Source: Rhynchonema sp. JSB1_4
Lineage: Eukaryota > Nematoda > Chromadorea > Monhysterida > Xyalidae
Length of the DNA stretch: 64,000 nucleotides
Direction of reading: 5' to 3'
NCBI GenBank assembly: GCA_030248065.1
Contig: JASAMV010006679.1
Span: forward strand, 111,442 to 175,441
Shown here: one piece after another, positions 61,528 through 64,000 of the stretch
How the letters are laid out: each line of letters starts with the position of its first letter
Position numbering within the stretch: the first letter of the stretch is position 1
Notes under the pieces: generated by a model
Seen by the model: the letters and a program-made list of their open reading frames with translations, nothing else
Database searches by the model: none
What the model was told of the DNA's origin: nothing
Made by a program: the position numbers and the translations under genes

Positions 61528-63196
61528 ATGTACATGAACGATGGCGATGCCGACCACTACTATGTGATCATCACAAGTAAGATGTCAAAGGATAACGCTC
61601 CTCCGCAAATAAGAGAAACTCCTCCGCCTCCACGACTCACGTCGAACGAGACCGGCGACCCGTTGACTGACCTGTACAACGATGTGGGGTGCGTCGTCTT
61701 TGGCTCGGTGATGTTTCACATGCAGACAGACCAAAATGCGGATCAGTTTTGTTATCATGTCCATTGGATGGTCCAATTCAGGGAGAATGAGTGATGACGA
61801 TGAGCTATTAACTACAATAAAGCGCTATTCTTGCAGACATGGTACACTATCACATCATTGGTGTGAATGGACCACATAGAATATCTGATGACTAAAATCG
61901 GACTTTTTTTGCTTCAGATTTCGTCACCTGATGATCGTTCTGTTTGCCATTCCGCTCCTATCTGGTCTATTTGGCAATCCATTGCTTTGCTGGGTGATCA
62001 CGTTCGATCGCGACCTCAAACGACTCGCTCTCGCGCCGCTGCTGCAAGTTCTGTTCTTGTTCGGCTTCGTGCAAAGTTTGTGCGTCGAAATCCCGAACTT
62101 CATCACGCTGACGACTGGCTCCGGCATCATCTATAATGTGCCGCATGTAAGTGTGACAATAGCTGTTGTTTTCAATCAGAAAAGAGTAGCTCTAGTGCTG
62201 TGTTTCTGAGAGCGCGAAAAGCACCCACTTGTGGTGTACTGTATGTACCGTACCTTGATGCTCACATGCGTGTATGCGACACTAATGTTTTCAAGTTTAG
62301 TAGCACTTTCAGTGTCATCTTATGCTGATATAGTCACCTGTTTGTGTTTCCAGGCGTGCAACATTCACGTGTTTTTCGGCTTCTTTGCCTCATGCGGTTC
62401 GATCACAAGTTTGTGTGCCATATCCATCGTTCGGTACTGTTATTTCCGCGGCTATTCGTGGTTTCGGCGTCCGAAAACACGAAAACGCGTCTTTGCGCGC
62501 ATGCTGATCGGTATGGTGTTGCTGTCGACCGTCTACGCGAGCATTGCGTTTTGTCAGGTAATGTATAATTCAGAATGTTAGTGCCACGCGCATAAGAAGC
62601 AATATAATATGCACCAATTTCACACACATACACAGGTGCCCTTAGCACCGAGCAGATATCTCTACTGCGATGCGTACTCGAGTGGCCTGCCGGTGCCACT
62701 GTGGTACACGGCGTGGGATGCCGCCAATTACACATTTGGCCAGATCATACCAACAGTTGTGACATTGGTCATCTATTGCCTGATATTTCAAGCCAACAGC
62801 ACACAACAAGACGGTAGGACCGATCAGTACGCCATGACGCGTTCGCTGTTTGCGGTTTTTGGTTACGTACTGTGGTTCTGCGCACTGTGCCAACACTGAT
62901 GCACGGTAGTTTTTTTCATGAACAAACCAGCAAAGCTTGTTTTCTCGACTTGCGCCTAACCCTACAATGGCATTTTAACACCATATTCAGGTGTCGTGTC
63001 CATCACTCCGCTGTCGGTGGAGCGCGTCTCGATGGCCACCTTGCCATATCAGGCAACCGTGACCATCATGTTACTGGCAACGTCATCTCAATTCGGTCAA
63101 TGCCATTATTTTTCCAGTCTTCAGCGACGGATTCGAGTGGCACTGCTCAAGGTCTGGAAAAGCGGACAACTCTCTCCACGCCATAGTCAGTGTTGA
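61528..63196 (+). CDS. Rhodopsin-like orphan G-protein-coupled receptor (5 exons, 341 aa)
   Basis: Exons: 61528-61688, 61918-62146, 62354-62557, 62636-62861, 62991-63196 (1026 nt). An extracellular N terminus with one N-glycosylation site (SNETGD) precedes seven predicted membrane segments: about 57-80 (LLSGLFGNPLLCWVI), 90-110, 132-157 (FFASCGSITSLCAISIVRY), 177-194, 231-250, 267-285 and 294-312. Class A marks are GN in segment 1, Cys 132 with a partner Cys near 209 in the second loop (YCDAYSSG), and VRY in place of DRY. The NPxxY motif is not recognisable; FGQCHYF occupies that place. Ligand unknown; nematodes have many such peptide or chemosensory receptors. The end of exon 4 at 62861 is chosen because it restores segment 6; reading on gives a stop 10 codons later. 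A further 3' exon is possible. Confidence 0.78.
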
Positions 63197-64000
63197 TGGT
63201 CGGGATCTTTTCACAGATTTTGCGCTTCGTGTTTCTGTGCGAAACGCCGACGAGGCCGGACGCCGCGTGGGGTGCCTGTCTGGAGCGGGACGCGATCACA
63301 CTATATCTGGGTGAAGACCACCTATACCGGAGACCAGGATGTACAATGTGCGATTGTGTTGTCGCGCGAAACGACCGGGCACGCACTTGAATATGGCGTA
63401 CAGGCGGCCAATGTGGGCTAATTCTAATGAGTCAACGCAAATTATCCTCGCTTCTCGCTCAGCCGAAATGTGCGCATTAAGAAGTGTGCATTGCGTGTAG
63501 TATGCGCGAAAAAGCGACGACATTAGAATCAGCCCTAATATGGAGGATGAACACTGGATATGGTCTGCTGAACTATATACATAGGTTGTACTCTGTGGAC
63601 TGTTACAAACTTCGAGTTTCATTTACTGTGCGTGTAAAGCGAGCTGGGTACTTTTGCCTTTTCGTGTTTAGAGTGTGCAGTCAAATTATGTTTGCTTTCT
63701 TCAATGTGATATCGCATTTAACAAAGTGGCTAGTGGCGAATTTTAAAGAAAGGTCTTATTTTTACTGAGCTTTTCGGAGTTTTTATGTGGGAGTTTCTAT
63801 TTCGCATGGTATAGTAAATTTCTAAATTCGCTGCCACCGCCAATTTAAATTGCGTCCAATCGTCACTGCCCCGTTCTAAACCCGAAAGTCAACTTTTGAA
63901 ACATTCAGGCAGCAGACGCGCGTGCAGCTTCACCAGCCAGGCAGCTGCGCGCAATGTTTCAGAACTACACATGGTTAGCGTTCGGGTTCAGAACGTGACA
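63197..64000. other. 3' flank of the receptor gene
   Basis: No further exon with matching phase, RNA gene or transposon end was identified up to the end of the window. Confidence 0.4.

Overview
The window reads as nuclear DNA of a small-intron animal, most likely a nematode. Coding sequence is broken into short exons with GT-AG introns whose 3' sites are mostly TTTCAG, TTGCAG or TTCCAG. The predicted proteins include lustrin-type cysteine modules mixed with Kunitz and EB modules and an ShKT-like module, combinations typical of nematode secreted proteins. Degenerate interstitial copies of TTAGGC, the nematode telomere hexamer, occur at 19.8, 13.5 and 32.7 kb. There is no operon, phage, CRISPR or rRNA. 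I cannot name a species. Exon joins below were made by eye; in every multi-exon model the summed exon length is an exact multiple of three.

Layout. 1-2.7 kb is a nest of small inverted-repeat transposons, including one hAT-like element inserted inside another with both target duplications intact. 5.5-15.2 kb (+) is an 18-exon BTB-BACK-Kelch gene resembling animal IVNS1ABP. 17.1-19.5 kb (+) is a GT31 beta-1,3-galactosyltransferase-like gene. 19.9-23.8 kb (-) is a tandem pair of ionotropic-receptor-like genes; the second (19.9-22.0 kb) has a 515-bp hAT-like element in a coding exon. 25.0-41.9 kb (+) is a 24-exon gene for a mosaic secreted protein of Kunitz, lustrin and EB modules. Its intron 10 holds a complete nested type II phosphatidylinositol 4-kinase gene on the opposite strand. 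Its intron 11 holds a roughly 1.4-kb-per-arm, almost identical inverted duplication. 42.4-43.5 kb and 44.1-46.7 kb (-) are two related secreted proteins with Ser/Thr/Pro-rich bodies and Tyr-Asp tails. 49.3-51.1 kb (+) is a PP1-like Ser/Thr phosphatase. 51.2-61.5 kb is gene-poor and repeat-rich (palindromes, tandem duplications, a C-rich tract, a tRNA-like relic). 61.5-63.2 kb (+) is a rhodopsin-like orphan GPCR.

The genes do not form a pathway. They look like a normal mixture of signalling (kinase, phosphatase, receptors), glycosylation and secreted matrix proteins. The most unusual signals are non-coding: (1) hAT-like elements in which each copy carries its own matching version of a short subterminal repeat at both ends; (2) a 9-mer, TGAAACATC, present at least 26 times where about 0.5 would be expected, mainly in introns; (3) a second intron-linked word, CCAATGGGCATGATAACA; (4) a young inverted duplication in which one arm has a transposon and the other preserves the empty site; and (5) a receptor gene broken by a transposon whose precise removal would restore the frame.
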